Positions 53,401 through 62,328 of a DNA stretch of 64,000 nt are shown in pieces. Under the pieces are notes generated by a model that ran no database searches, was not told the DNA's origin, and was given only the letters and a program-made list of their open reading frames with translations. Location of the stretch: NCBI GenBank assembly GCA_002435755.1, contig DIYH01000032.1, positions 1 to 64,000 of the forward strand. The letters run 5' to 3'. How positions within the stretch are numbered: the stretch's first letter is position 1; every line of letters starts with the position of its first letter. Source of the stretch: Flammeovirgaceae bacterium UBA6059 (GTDB lineage Bacteria; Bacteroidota; Bacteroidia; Cytophagales; Cyclobacteriaceae). The position numbers and the translations under genes are program-made.

Positions 53401-53718
53401 TACCCGGCTAGGGACTCGATTACCTGAAAAAACCAGGTCTTCAAGACCATCATTGTTCAGATCTCCAACACCTACACCTCCTCCATTGAATGCGTAGATG
53501 TAGTTGAGGATATTGATCGAGTCGGAAACCTCAATATCATTGCGAAAATCGATTCCAGTCTGAGTAGGACTCAGCCATGTCAAAAGTGGCCGGTCTTTGG
53601 AATCAGTCTGTTCACAACTAGCAAAGCCACCCACTATTAATATCCCTAGCAATATGCATCCTATCCTCCTTGAGGGTATGGGATTGGCCGGACTAGCTAT
53701 GTGATCTGTTGCAGTCAA
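50437..53718 (-). CDS. large FG-GAP/ASPIC-UnbV lipoprotein
   Basis: 1093 residues from a TTG at 53718; no in-frame ATG exists before the lipobox GGFASC (Cys35), so TTG is the likely start, placed 1 bp after the GH92 stop codon. Repeated FG-GAP blades with DxNxDGxxD loops (DLNNDGLEDLVFSG, DINGDGHLDIYFSV, DYDRDGDLDLYLLN and others), an ASPIC/UnbV domain in the middle (NYLQINLVGPKHNSVAIGAKVKV, LHFGLGEDTLVHQLEVHWPD), then a second FG-GAP series. This is a standard VCBS/CRTAC1-type member of Bacteroidota PULs. Likely surface glycan- or calcium-binding; no enzyme site seen. Confidence 0.84.
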   Translation of the reverse strand: MTATDHIASPANPIPSRRIGCILLGILIVGGFASCEQTDSKDRPLLTWLSPTQTGIDFRNDIEVSDSINILNYIYAFNGGGVGVGDLNNDGLEDLVFSGNRVPSRVYLNMGDMKFKDITALSGVHTETWCTGISLADINGDGHLDIYFSVAGDPNPDRRKNLLYLNKGNARFEEVAQEWGLADTSYTTQAAFLDYDRDGDLDLYLLNHDNDRAILNTPLPRKLAGESPTTDRLYRNDGFGRFVDVSTLAGISVEGYGLGVTISDINSDGWPDIYVSNDFISNDIMYVNQKDGTFKNVISKAIREQSYNSMGNDVADFNNDGLMDIAVVDMLSTDPVREKMMAGSMNYDKFMLIRSMGYEDQFVRNTLQLNRGGMHFSEIGRFAGIHRTDWSWAPLLVDLDNDGLKDLYVSNGYLRDITNKDFIDYNNNLSMFKSTDQADKEALLRIDQLEPLDAINAVFRNTGQHSFEPMINSWSGARVSLSNGAAYADLDNDGDLDMILNNLNEEATIIRNDLQLSNYLQINLVGPKHNSVAIGAKVKVTSASTEQWIEHSPVRGYMSSVSAILHFGLGEDTLVHQLEVHWPDSKITRLSNILSNQRVILRYPDAQPTQESDNTPLTSGHFVDVASQVGITLELDQPAFDQFKRFPLFPYRRPDEKLALAVGDYDNNNFDDFAIGEVNDSLFIYYQQPDGHFIKEGWSSSRSLIDLQTITDDNGEPMGLLALHSSGLYLYPYAMYGILATEPVELMRGRDLTAVSVTDYNEDGLQDILYASSHWFPDFNMTSEIGLFTLSTDMRVNFSNEVLPFKRIDGLITDIKWADFTADGRPDIVIVGEWMEPVFLENTEGKFDRIDPFDGKSHMSGWWSKVLASDVDADGDTDLILGNRGLNHGYRVDASDPVYLHLVDINGDGAKETMMTYTVNGQETFQVDRETLLRRFPFLTRLFPNHHSYASANTEEVIQQLNPHKTLLVNESASYFLKNEGGRLVASLLPHEAQLFPVGDGLVHDLDRNGHNEILLAGGIGVAEKDGRSYGNAMPTLLTFDEEHFSHSEVKPPTISSDIQSIALLKDPNDHWLLVVAAQGEELALLRYCEGKK

Positions 53719-53719
53719 A

Positions 53720-56512
53720 TCATTTTGGTGGTGCTTCTCCTGTGCCCCAGGTTTTGTTTGGTTCAGGGCCCAGGTTGATGGTCAGTCGACCACCCTTTCT
53801 GTACTCTTCATGTGCAAACCATGGAGCACTCAGTGTTTGCCCATTGAGCAAGGCCGATTGGATGTACATGTTAACATCGGAGTTGTTTGTAGTGACAATT
53901 TCAAACTGTTCCCCCTCATAGTAGTCTTGATCCAGGTGAATAACTACCCTGTCAAATACCGGACTTGTAATCTCGTAATGTGGGTTGACCGAACCATTGC
54001 CCTTTAGGCTAAAAAGTCCCATTGACATCAAAGCACTCACACCACCCATCTGACCCTGGTCTTCATCATGACCTCCATAACCTTCATCTGGTGTCACTCC
54101 GCCGTAAGCCTGCTCGTTAACGCGCCGCACCCAATATTGCGATAACCATGGCTTCCCAAGATAGTTGAAAACATGAGCATTAGAGCAGCCAGGCTGGTTG
54201 GCATAGCTGACATAGCCACTCCCATACCCGAATACAAAATCATCTGGCTCTGCCTGCTCAAAAGCGTAGTTGAGCATTTCACTAGCTTTATTATTTCCTC
54301 CAATCAATCCCGCGAGTGTAGGAATGTCATGAGACACTGACCATGTCCCCTGCCATGCATTGGCTTCCACCCAACCTGCTCCGTTGAGTTCTTCGGTATG
54401 GAGCCATGTCCCATCTTCCTTTTTGGGTAGCAACAGGTTCAAATCTGGATTGAAGAGGTTTTTCCAGCTTTCTGATCTTCGACTAAACTCATGATAGTCA
54501 GCATTGCGGCGCATCTTACGTGCCATTTGAGCGAGTGACCAATCCTGAAAAGCCCATTCGATGGTCTTACCTGCATTACCAGGCGCCCAACCATTATCAA
54601 TGTAGAACTGAAGTTCTTCTGCTGTATCACCCATCATCCCTCCTGGCAGATGGTTCTTCTTCATCAGCTGATAAGCACGTTTTGGATCGACTTTAGTCAA
54701 CATGTTTTTCATATAGGCGCTGACGAGCATGTTGGTGGCAGGATTACCCGTCATGATGTAAGAGTAACCTCCTGCATTGGCGCCTCGCGGTAGAAGTCCT
54801 CCGTTCTCAGCATACTGTAGCATCGAAGCACTAAAATCATCCAGCACAGAAGGCCATGCTAAACCCCAAAGCACATTGAGGTTCCACTGTGTGAGCCAGA
54901 GTGCATCTGAGTTATACATATTGAATTTCATCGATCCATCTTTGTTGCGCGGAAGTTGACGTACTTTGAGCCTAGCATTCGTAAACTTCCAATCACGCTC
55001 TCCCTGGGTGTAGTCAGGGTAATCTCCGGACACATCATTGAGTTTATGCCGACCGAGCAGCACATGCCATAGGTCAGTGTAGAATTTCATCTTCTGATCG
55101 TGACTACCACCAAATACCTCAATCTTACTCAGCCACTCATTCCACGTTTTCTGAGCATCATTCTTAACCTTTTCAAAATCCCAGTGGTCAAGCTCGGCAT
55201 TCATGTTAGCCCGGGCATTGGCGATACTTGTGTAGGAAATAGCAATCTTCATGTGGATCAGTTCCCCGGGTTCTACCTCATACCTAGCCTCCACACCCGC
55301 GGTAGGCGCATCAAAATAGCTTTGGACAATGTCCCCGTAGACACCAGAATCTTGTCGAGTCATCAGTTTAGGACCGATCAACTCCGTAATGTCCTGCATT
55401 CGTTCCTCTCCATTCCAAGCATCTAACTGGCTGAAAGGCTTATCAAATCTGGCAGTGAAGAATATCTTTACTTTTTTGGGCCCTCCCCATAGCCTGCCTG
55501 CCGACATGAAAGAGCCTTCGATCTCCTGGTCGGAAACCTTTTTCACCTCCGCTTCGGTCATGGTCGTGTTACCCAAATATCCTCCCAGATTGACCAATAC
55601 ATTGGCTTGACCACCACAGGTGTGCCGAAACCTGTGGATGCTGACCCGGTCAGTAGACGTGTATTCGGTCCATATACCATAATCACGCAGAAACAGTCGT
55701 TGATATCCGGGCTGAGCTATCTCATCATCATGGCTAAAGTGGGATTTCCACCCCTGCTCACCTAAGGTAGGGTCAACTAAACCATGAGTTGGCATCACCT
55801 GTATCCCTGACAGCATCCAGCCATGTATCTGTCCAAATCCCAGTACCTCAGTGGTGTTGTAGTTGTATCCTCCGCCCCATTGGTTTTTGTTGCGTGTGTG
55901 TGGTGCTGCAGCGATCATCCCGAATGGCGTACTGCCCGGCGTAAAGTAGAAATACCTTCCTCGGGTAGTCTCTATGAAGGGGTTGACCCATGATACCAGG
56001 TCAGGATAGCTTGCTGAAGATGGAAATACTTCTATTTCAGATAGACCCAGGTCCTTACCATCACCATCGGTCACTTCGAATCTCACCCAGGATACTTCCC
56101 TATCGGAAAAATCAACCACCTTAGCTGAGCCATCATTGGGAATGGCATTGACCTTTACTTCCGAACCGTCACTAAAAAGTAGCGTCCCTCCTGCGGTATG
56201 CTCAGATTGTGTAGGTCGATCGTACAAGATCACTTTGTTAATACTCACCGGTGTATTCCAATCAAGCTGAAGCCAGGGGTAATCGATATATCCCCAGAAA
56301 ATGGTTGAGCCCTGGCAAACCCATTCACCTTGTCCATCCACACCAATGACACCATCTATTGCTTTATCACCCATTTGGTCCTCGCTGATGGTAGATGAGG
56401 TACTTACTTTAGCCAAGTGAGCTATGTTAGACGGGCCAGCCCATATCGGGGCAGTAGTCAGACCCATGATCCATGTAAGGACGGTAGCGAAGTATGGTTT
56501 CCAGTTTTTCAT
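53720..56512 (-). CDS. GH92 alpha-mannosidase with N-terminal discoidin-like domain
   Basis: 930 residues, signal peptide MKNWKPYFATVLTWIMGLTTAPIWA. A ~130-residue F5/8-type-C-like domain (LAKVSTSSTISEDQMGDKAIDGV ... WVRFEVTDGDGKDLGLSEIEVFP) precedes the GH92 module: SWVNPFIETTRGRYFYFTPGSTPFGMI, GGGYNYNTTEVLGFGQIHGW, TIEWAFQDWSLAQMAR near 650 and DEDQGQMGG near 812 with the Asp pair of the calcium-dependent inverting mechanism. Family members remove alpha-1,2/1,3/1,4-mannose. Predicted periplasmic or outer-leaflet enzyme releasing mannose for the MFS importer encoded next to it. Confidence 0.9.
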   Translation of the reverse strand: MKNWKPYFATVLTWIMGLTTAPIWAGPSNIAHLAKVSTSSTISEDQMGDKAIDGVIGVDGQGEWVCQGSTIFWGYIDYPWLQLDWNTPVSINKVILYDRPTQSEHTAGGTLLFSDGSEVKVNAIPNDGSAKVVDFSDREVSWVRFEVTDGDGKDLGLSEIEVFPSSASYPDLVSWVNPFIETTRGRYFYFTPGSTPFGMIAAAPHTRNKNQWGGGYNYNTTEVLGFGQIHGWMLSGIQVMPTHGLVDPTLGEQGWKSHFSHDDEIAQPGYQRLFLRDYGIWTEYTSTDRVSIHRFRHTCGGQANVLVNLGGYLGNTTMTEAEVKKVSDQEIEGSFMSAGRLWGGPKKVKIFFTARFDKPFSQLDAWNGEERMQDITELIGPKLMTRQDSGVYGDIVQSYFDAPTAGVEARYEVEPGELIHMKIAISYTSIANARANMNAELDHWDFEKVKNDAQKTWNEWLSKIEVFGGSHDQKMKFYTDLWHVLLGRHKLNDVSGDYPDYTQGERDWKFTNARLKVRQLPRNKDGSMKFNMYNSDALWLTQWNLNVLWGLAWPSVLDDFSASMLQYAENGGLLPRGANAGGYSYIMTGNPATNMLVSAYMKNMLTKVDPKRAYQLMKKNHLPGGMMGDTAEELQFYIDNGWAPGNAGKTIEWAFQDWSLAQMARKMRRNADYHEFSRRSESWKNLFNPDLNLLLPKKEDGTWLHTEELNGAGWVEANAWQGTWSVSHDIPTLAGLIGGNNKASEMLNYAFEQAEPDDFVFGYGSGYVSYANQPGCSNAHVFNYLGKPWLSQYWVRRVNEQAYGGVTPDEGYGGHDEDQGQMGGVSALMSMGLFSLKGNGSVNPHYEITSPVFDRVVIHLDQDYYEGEQFEIVTTNNSDVNMYIQSALLNGQTLSAPWFAHEEYRKGGRLTINLGPEPNKTWGTGEAPPK

Positions 56513-56564
56513 CTGCCTTTATTGTTTGCCTAACTTCTTTTGTCTCTCCCCCGCCAATGATCAA

Positions 56565-57929
56565 TCAATTTTGAGTGTAGGATTTCCAACTATGTTCTAT
56601 TTCCTCTAAAGTTTTTCCCTTGGTTTCGGGTACGACCTTCCACACAAAAAATAGGAGGATGAATGAATTGATCATAAATAGCCAAAAGGTGAAGGCGCCT
56701 CCAAGCGATTCTAACAGGATCGGAAAGAACTGGGTAACAAGATACACTGCTATCCACAGGACGAAGACGGCTAATGACATAGCAACACCTCTCGTCTTAG
56801 TCGGAAATATCTCTGATATCATGACCCATGGTATTGGTCCCAGACTAGCGGCGAAACTTGCTATGTAGGTAAGAATAAATACTAACACCCAAGGCCCTGA
56901 AGTGTAATCGAAATAAAAGATGGCTCCAAGACAAAGCAGACTGATCGCCATCCCGCTGACCCCAAATAACAACAGCACTTTTCTACCAGCCTTATCCACA
57001 AGCCATATGGCAATAAAAGTGAATAACACATTACAGGCCCCAATGATCACTGTTTGTAGTAAGGCCGATTCCGTACCAAAACCAACACTTTTGAATATCT
57101 CAGGCGCATAATACATGATGGCATTGATGCCTGTGATCTGAGAGAAGATCGCGAGAAATACACCTACGATCACTGCCATACGCAATCCGGGCTCGAAAAG
57201 CTCTTTTAGTGTACCCTTCTCCTCATGGAGTGTATCATTGATCTCCTGTTGAATTTCTTTTCCCTTCACTTCTCCATTCACCCTACTTAGGATACTCAAT
57301 GACGCTTCTTCGTTGTGGTTCTTAGATAACCAACGTGGACTCTCGGGTACAAAGAAAAGTGTGACCATGAATAGTGCTGCAGGAATAGCTTCTGAACCTA
57401 GCATGTAGCGCCAGCCAGTGTCGATGTTCCAGGCATCATCGCCCATGCCGGCGATCTGCAGATTAACAAAATATATGAGTTGGATCCCTAATACAATGGC
57501 CAACTGGTAAGTAGTGACCAGAGTACCTCTGATCCTGGCAGGAGCGATCTCTGATATGTACAAAGGTGAGAGCATAGAAGCCGCACCTACTCCTAGCCCA
57601 CCTATAAATCTCGCCATAACAAACTCCGTGAGGTCATCAGGAATGGCAGATCCAATCGCAGATATAGCAAACAGCAACGCCGTTAAGATGAGGATCTTTT
57701 TCCTCCCGTAAGCATCACTGAGCCTACCGGCAAACATGGCCCCAAAAACACAGCCAATGATCGCACTAGAAGCAGCCCAACCTGTCATGGCCGCTGAAAG
57801 CTGAAACTTCTCTTTCAAGAACCCTATTGCGCCAGCAATAACAGCCGTATCGTATCCGAACAGGAGTCCTCCAATAGCGGCAACTATGGAGATCAGATAT
57901 ACATAGCTATAATTTGTTTCATCTTTCAT
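56565..57929 (-). CDS. sugar-porter MFS transporter
   Basis: 454 residues from ATG 57929 (a TTG five codons upstream is possible). Twelve TM segments with sugar-porter signatures: GGLLFGYDTAVIAGA near 17-31, GRLSDAYGRKKIL near 68-80, PESPRWLSK near 194-202, QITGINAIMYYAPEIF, and PETKGKTLEEIEH at the end. Predicted proton-coupled hexose uptake across the inner membrane; mannose is most likely from its neighbours. 19 bp after the isomerase gene and 52 bp before GH92. Confidence 0.9.
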   Translation of the reverse strand: MKDETNYSYVYLISIVAAIGGLLFGYDTAVIAGAIGFLKEKFQLSAAMTGWAASSAIIGCVFGAMFAGRLSDAYGRKKILILTALLFAISAIGSAIPDDLTEFVMARFIGGLGVGAASMLSPLYISEIAPARIRGTLVTTYQLAIVLGIQLIYFVNLQIAGMGDDAWNIDTGWRYMLGSEAIPAALFMVTLFFVPESPRWLSKNHNEEASLSILSRVNGEVKGKEIQQEINDTLHEEKGTLKELFEPGLRMAVIVGVFLAIFSQITGINAIMYYAPEIFKSVGFGTESALLQTVIIGACNVLFTFIAIWLVDKAGRKVLLLFGVSGMAISLLCLGAIFYFDYTSGPWVLVFILTYIASFAASLGPIPWVMISEIFPTKTRGVAMSLAVFVLWIAVYLVTQFFPILLESLGGAFTFWLFMINSFILLFFVWKVVPETKGKTLEEIEHSWKSYTQN

Positions 57930-57948
57930 TGTACTCACTTTCAAATGG

Positions 57949-59757
57949 TTATGATTTGCGTTGAGGCATCATCCAGAGGTTTTCCCCAACGGCTCTCAAG
58001 CGCTCAGGCCTCACATAGGCCTTGACAGTACCACATTCCTTACCTTCACTTTCTCCATGAGGTCGAATGGTATATGCTCCCACAGCTGCAGGTACGACGA
58101 AAGTCTCTGCGTAATGCACCACGTAAGGATCAAATGCTCCGGTTGGGCTTTCTACGATCACTTCCCTACCCTCTACGAGATTGAGTACATTTAGCTGACC
58201 CTCTGTATCATGAGGTACGGTACCTGTAAACCAATGCCTTCGGGTTTCGATAAACTCTGATGAATGTAAGCCTGTCTTCTCCTCTCTCCAGCCATCGCCG
58301 CTTGCAATCTCTTTAATAGTATTGACGAGATTAGCTTCTGTCCAGTGAGTGGTCCGATCCCAACGGATGACTTCTTTTCCATGCTCAATATTGATCGGAC
58401 GGGGCTTCCCATCCAGCCCCATGCGCCCCCAGTCCCATAGTTTGAAAGTGAAGATGTAGGGTGTCGCACTTATTTCTAGAACCATACTGTTCTTACCAGA
58501 ACAATGCACAGTACCTGAGGGAATGTGTACATGGTCGTGTTTCTTTACCGGCCAGGTCTGTACGAACTTCTCAGCATCAAAATGCTTAGCTGTCTCCTGC
58601 GCCTCCTTCAACTCGGTGATCATTTGATCACTGTCGACACCTTCTCTAAGTCCTAAATAGACAATAGCACCATTATCAGCGTCAAGTAGGTAATAGCTTT
58701 CATCCTGAGTGTAAGTCATACCAAATTGTCCACGGATATACTCAACTGATGGATGTACCTGTAAACTCAAGTTGCCACCATCCATAGTATCCAGAAAATC
58801 GAATCGAATGGGAAACTCAGGTCCTAATACTTCATAGATATCCTGACCTAGAACTTGCTCGGGCTGATCAAAGATCAAATCAACAGAGGGTATCTCAATC
58901 CTAACATCACCGTAGTTGAGGAATAGGCTATTCTCTTCGGGTACGCAATCAAAGCACCATGCATAATTGGGGGTCGTCCGATCAAGGTCACAGACTTCTT
59001 TCATCCATTGTCCTCCCCAAGGTCCAGGGTCGAAAAAGGGGACCAACCGAAATGGTCGTTTTGCTACTTGAGCGAGTCCTCCTCGCAGAGCATCTCCAGT
59101 GATCATTTTTGGCTGATGCCTGTCATTTGTATCGAGCAAGAAGTCTAATTGATCGATCAAATCAATCTTGACCTTATCGCATATACGCCAGTCAATAAAA
59201 TAGCCATGCTTGTACTGAAGGTTGAACGCCAGATCTCTATTAATGACACCAAGGTTGTCAACCTGATTAGCTTTCATCCTAGTTTGGACCTCCCATCTGG
59301 CCATGTCAGCATAGATCAGAATATCCCAATGCTCGGCGACCAGTGTGGCGCCAGTTCCTACTATGATAAGTTTTCTATCTTGAGATTTGGCTATTTGCCT
59401 TCTGGCTTCAGTTAGCTTCTCTCTGTCAAAATAATCAGCTATGGTCAGTGAGGTCAGCTTTCCGAAGATGGCATCATCGGTTAACTCGGGTTGGATCATT
59501 CTTCTGATCTCCGATGGGTCTTTGTAGAGCTTCGATACATCAATAAGGTCAAAACCATGAATGTGTCGAAGTGCATCTACCAAAACTTCCATGAGGACTC
59601 CCTGATAGCACTCAACAACTATTACTCCTGTCCCAGGATCAATGGTGCTTTTAATACATGGTAATATGCATTCCCATCCGGTGCAGCAATGGTCATCAAA
59701 TCCATTGATTTGATGCACCGGATATTTATCATAGTTTGAACTCCTGTTTTGATTCAC
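57949..59757 (-). CDS. mannose-6-phosphate isomerase with extra kinase-like N-terminal domain
   Basis: 602 residues starting at a GTG (59757), which shares its first base with the ROK kinase stop (TAGTG). The C-terminal ~375 residues are class I PMI: RPFRLVPFFDPGPWGGQWMKEV near 230, the metal ligands in LQVHP (Gln/His), a glutamate in QDESYYLLDA, and a His in HIPSGTVHCSG. The N-terminal ~215 residues resemble a nucleoside/uridine-kinase P-loop fold (GVIVVECYQGVLMEVLVDALR, KLIIVGTGATLVA, DILIYADMARWEVQTRM) but have no Walker A GxxxxGK(S/T). It converts mannose-6-phosphate to fructose-6-phosphate; the extra domain may be regulatory. Usual class I PMI is about 320-420 residues. Confidence 0.85.
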   Translation of the reverse strand: MNQNRSSNYDKYPVHQINGFDDHCCTGWECILPCIKSTIDPGTGVIVVECYQGVLMEVLVDALRHIHGFDLIDVSKLYKDPSEIRRMIQPELTDDAIFGKLTSLTIADYFDREKLTEARRQIAKSQDRKLIIVGTGATLVAEHWDILIYADMARWEVQTRMKANQVDNLGVINRDLAFNLQYKHGYFIDWRICDKVKIDLIDQLDFLLDTNDRHQPKMITGDALRGGLAQVAKRPFRLVPFFDPGPWGGQWMKEVCDLDRTTPNYAWCFDCVPEENSLFLNYGDVRIEIPSVDLIFDQPEQVLGQDIYEVLGPEFPIRFDFLDTMDGGNLSLQVHPSVEYIRGQFGMTYTQDESYYLLDADNGAIVYLGLREGVDSDQMITELKEAQETAKHFDAEKFVQTWPVKKHDHVHIPSGTVHCSGKNSMVLEISATPYIFTFKLWDWGRMGLDGKPRPINIEHGKEVIRWDRTTHWTEANLVNTIKEIASGDGWREEKTGLHSSEFIETRRHWFTGTVPHDTEGQLNVLNLVEGREVIVESPTGAFDPYVVHYAETFVVPAAVGAYTIRPHGESEGKECGTVKAYVRPERLRAVGENLWMMPQRKS

Positions 59758-60701
59758 TAGCCTTTGTTTTGAACTAAATAATCCATTCCTAGCAAAGCGG
59801 CTGTTTCACCATTTTCTGCTAAGACTACTTCCACATTTCCTCTGCTGGGTGCCCAGGTGTGTCGGTCGAGCATCGCTTGAAAGGTAGGTATCATTTCCGC
59901 ACTGCTACGCATAACACCTCCACTCACAACAATCTTCTCCGGGTCAAAAGAATGTACCATATTGACCATTGCCAGCCCCCACGCCTTGACACTCTCATCC
60001 CTAACTTTGATACTGAGTTCATCACCTTGAGCAGCCAAACTAAAAACATCACGATAGCTGGGGTACTTCTCCTGACGGATAGGGCTGTCTGTATATCCGA
60101 CATGACGCTTCAACATTTGCAGTAGGGCCCAGGTAGAAGCTACCGCTTCAACACAGCCTATGTTGCCACAATTGCAAACATCTCCATTTAAGTCCAAGGT
60201 CACATGACCTCCAAGATTTCCTGCTAGATAATGTTTACCTCTCAAAACCTGTCCATCTATCAGTACTGCAGTACCAATACCTGTTCCAAAAGTCATTTGG
60301 ACAAGATTATCCGAGCCGCGACCTCTTCCATACTGCCATTCGCCTACCAGCGCAGCGCGGGCATCATTCTCAAGTATCGCTGAAATACTCCATTCTTGCT
60401 GTGCCCAGGTCTGTAGGTCCAGTGCTTGCGCATCCGTGTATTTGACATAATCTGACAGGATCTTACCTCTGTGGTGATCGATGATACATGGAAAAGCAAA
60501 CCCAATACCAACTAGCTCAGTGAGATCAACATGAGCAACTGACATCATCCTATCCACGCGCTCAGATATCACATGCAATAATGGTTCGAGCAAACGACTG
60601 TCTGCTACTTCAATCTTATCATGAGCAATGAGATCGCCTGACCTGGCTAATGCCAATTTGATAGAGGTGCCTCCTATGTCCAGAACTATTGAAACCGACA
60701 T
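59757..60701 (-). CDS. ROK-family sugar kinase, probable mannokinase
   Basis: 314 residues. ATP motif DIGGTSIK at 8-15, catalytic END at 111-113, and zinc motif CNCGNIGC at 176-183 with His166. The usual sugar-binding Glu of the G(E)xGH motif is replaced here: the sequence reads AGNLGGH (Asn). Predicted phosphorylation of mannose (or another hexose) at O6, cytoplasmic. Lies 16 bp after susD and overlaps the isomerase start by one base, so the two enzymes are coupled. Confidence 0.85.
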   Translation of the reverse strand: MSVSIVLDIGGTSIKLALARSGDLIAHDKIEVADSRLLEPLLHVISERVDRMMSVAHVDLTELVGIGFAFPCIIDHHRGKILSDYVKYTDAQALDLQTWAQQEWSISAILENDARAALVGEWQYGRGRGSDNLVQMTFGTGIGTAVLIDGQVLRGKHYLAGNLGGHVTLDLNGDVCNCGNIGCVEAVASTWALLQMLKRHVGYTDSPIRQEKYPSYRDVFSLAAQGDELSIKVRDESVKAWGLAMVNMVHSFDPEKIVVSGGVMRSSAEMIPTFQAMLDRHTWAPSRGNVEVVLAENGETAALLGMDYLVQNKG

Positions 60702-60717
60702 CTAAGTAAGCGGTGGA

Positions 60718-62199
60718 TTAATATCCTGGATTTTGAGGTAACAGATTTTGGTTTAAGTCAATCTCTATTTGCGGTAGCGGGAACAATACGTCCGTAGGGC
60801 GAGGCATCACGCCATCTTTCGCGAAAGGTACAAGCTCCTGAAGTTTGCCCATCCTTACCAGGTCAAACCAGCGGTGACCTTCAGCCACAAACTCCTTACG
60901 ACGCTCTAGTAACACAGCATCCCTGAATTGCTCATAACTCAAGTTGGCAAGGTCTGGAAGTACATCGAGTTCGGTGTTACCATCAAATCGTGCTCTACGT
61001 CTCACAGTATTGATCGCTTCATAGGCCTCAGTGTTAGGGCCATTATGAAGCTCATTGAGCGCCTCGGCATATATTAAGAGCACACCTGCATAACGCAAAT
61101 AAGGAAAGTCTGCTTCTGTGTTTCCTGGAATCGGTTCATGCTCTTCATCCCAATACTTGCGTATATGTGGATCATCAAGGCTGGAACCTGCTGCTCTAGT
61201 CATAAATGTTACATGTCTTCGACGATCTCCCGCGCTAAATGCATTATAGAGGTCTTGTGTAGCTACTTGCCAGCCTTGGGTGTTAGCTCCCGGATACTCA
61301 GTCCTTAGCTCACGTGGGAGAAGTCGTACATTGAACTGGCCCACTTCCCAAAATGATATAGCTCCTCCAGCATCTCCGAAACCAATACCAAATAGTGTCT
61401 CTTGACCATTTTCATTTGATATCTTGAACAGATCAGCAAAATCAGGCCATAGACTGTAGGCGCCTGAGTTGATCACTGTATTGGCCTGATCGGCCGCCTC
61501 TTGCCAACGCCCAAGGGTAAGATATACTTTAGCAAGTAACCCCCTGGCGGCACCAGTGGTCGCCCGCCCCCTTCCATTTTCCGTCGTATAGCTAGAAGGG
61601 AGGTGAGCTATCGCAATGCTTAAATCACTGATAATCTGCTCATAAATCTCGTCAACACTATTTTTAGAAGGACGGAGTTCTGAGTTCCCTTCAAGAAGGA
61701 GGGGCACCTCACCGTACATTCTTACCAGATCGAAATAAACCATCGACCTCAGGAAACGAGCTTCACCAAGGAGGCTGTTTTGGGTCGACTCTTCCAGCTC
61801 CATGTTTGAAATCCCTTCTATCGCAAAGTTAGCGTTGTGTATCACCCTGTAGGCCTGACTCCAAACATCGAAAAAATTCCCGTTAGCGGCATCAAACCTG
61901 AACTGTTCCAGCTCATCGTTTTGCGGAGCACCAGCCAACCTATTGTTCATTTCATCGGATGCCAACCCTTGTATCACCCAATAGGTACTATGATAGAGAC
62001 CACCAAAAGTGGGCCCAATGCTTGTCGAATTCATGTGCCCGTAGATAGAGTTGATAGCACTGATCGCATCATTCTCGGTCTGGAAGAAGTTGTCCTTAAA
62101 AATCTGGTCCTGCGGGTCCTCCTGCAGAATGTTGTCACATGCTCCACTCAACACAAGTAAAGCAACCAGTAAAAAATGATATATCTTATTTCCTTTCAT
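60718..62199 (-). CDS. SusD/RagB-family surface glycan-binding lipoprotein
   Basis: 493 residues from ATG 62199. Lipobox VLSGAC with Cys21. TPR-like helical SusD pattern: NILQEDPQDQIFKDNFFQTENDAISAINSIYGHM, LGEARFLRSMVYFDLVRMYGEVPLL, ARGLLAKVYLTLGRWQEAADQANTVI and the C-terminal FVAEGHRWFDLVRMGKL plus FPLPQIEIDLNQNLLPQNPGY. Captures the glycan at the outer surface and hands it to the SusC channel encoded directly upstream (130 bp). Substrate inferred as a mannose-rich glycan. Confidence 0.92.
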   Translation of the reverse strand: MKGNKIYHFLLVALLVLSGACDNILQEDPQDQIFKDNFFQTENDAISAINSIYGHMNSTSIGPTFGGLYHSTYWVIQGLASDEMNNRLAGAPQNDELEQFRFDAANGNFFDVWSQAYRVIHNANFAIEGISNMELEESTQNSLLGEARFLRSMVYFDLVRMYGEVPLLLEGNSELRPSKNSVDEIYEQIISDLSIAIAHLPSSYTTENGRGRATTGAARGLLAKVYLTLGRWQEAADQANTVINSGAYSLWPDFADLFKISNENGQETLFGIGFGDAGGAISFWEVGQFNVRLLPRELRTEYPGANTQGWQVATQDLYNAFSAGDRRRHVTFMTRAAGSSLDDPHIRKYWDEEHEPIPGNTEADFPYLRYAGVLLIYAEALNELHNGPNTEAYEAINTVRRRARFDGNTELDVLPDLANLSYEQFRDAVLLERRKEFVAEGHRWFDLVRMGKLQELVPFAKDGVMPRPTDVLFPLPQIEIDLNQNLLPQNPGY

Positions 62200-62328
62200 G
62201 TGTATGAGTATAATTTTCAACGGTCACATTGGTCCGCCAAACCAGGAACTCGCGATAAAAATTCATCAACCTGTTGGTACAAATTCGGTCTCTTATGCTT
62301 ACGCTCATTTCGTGCCATCAATCAAATC

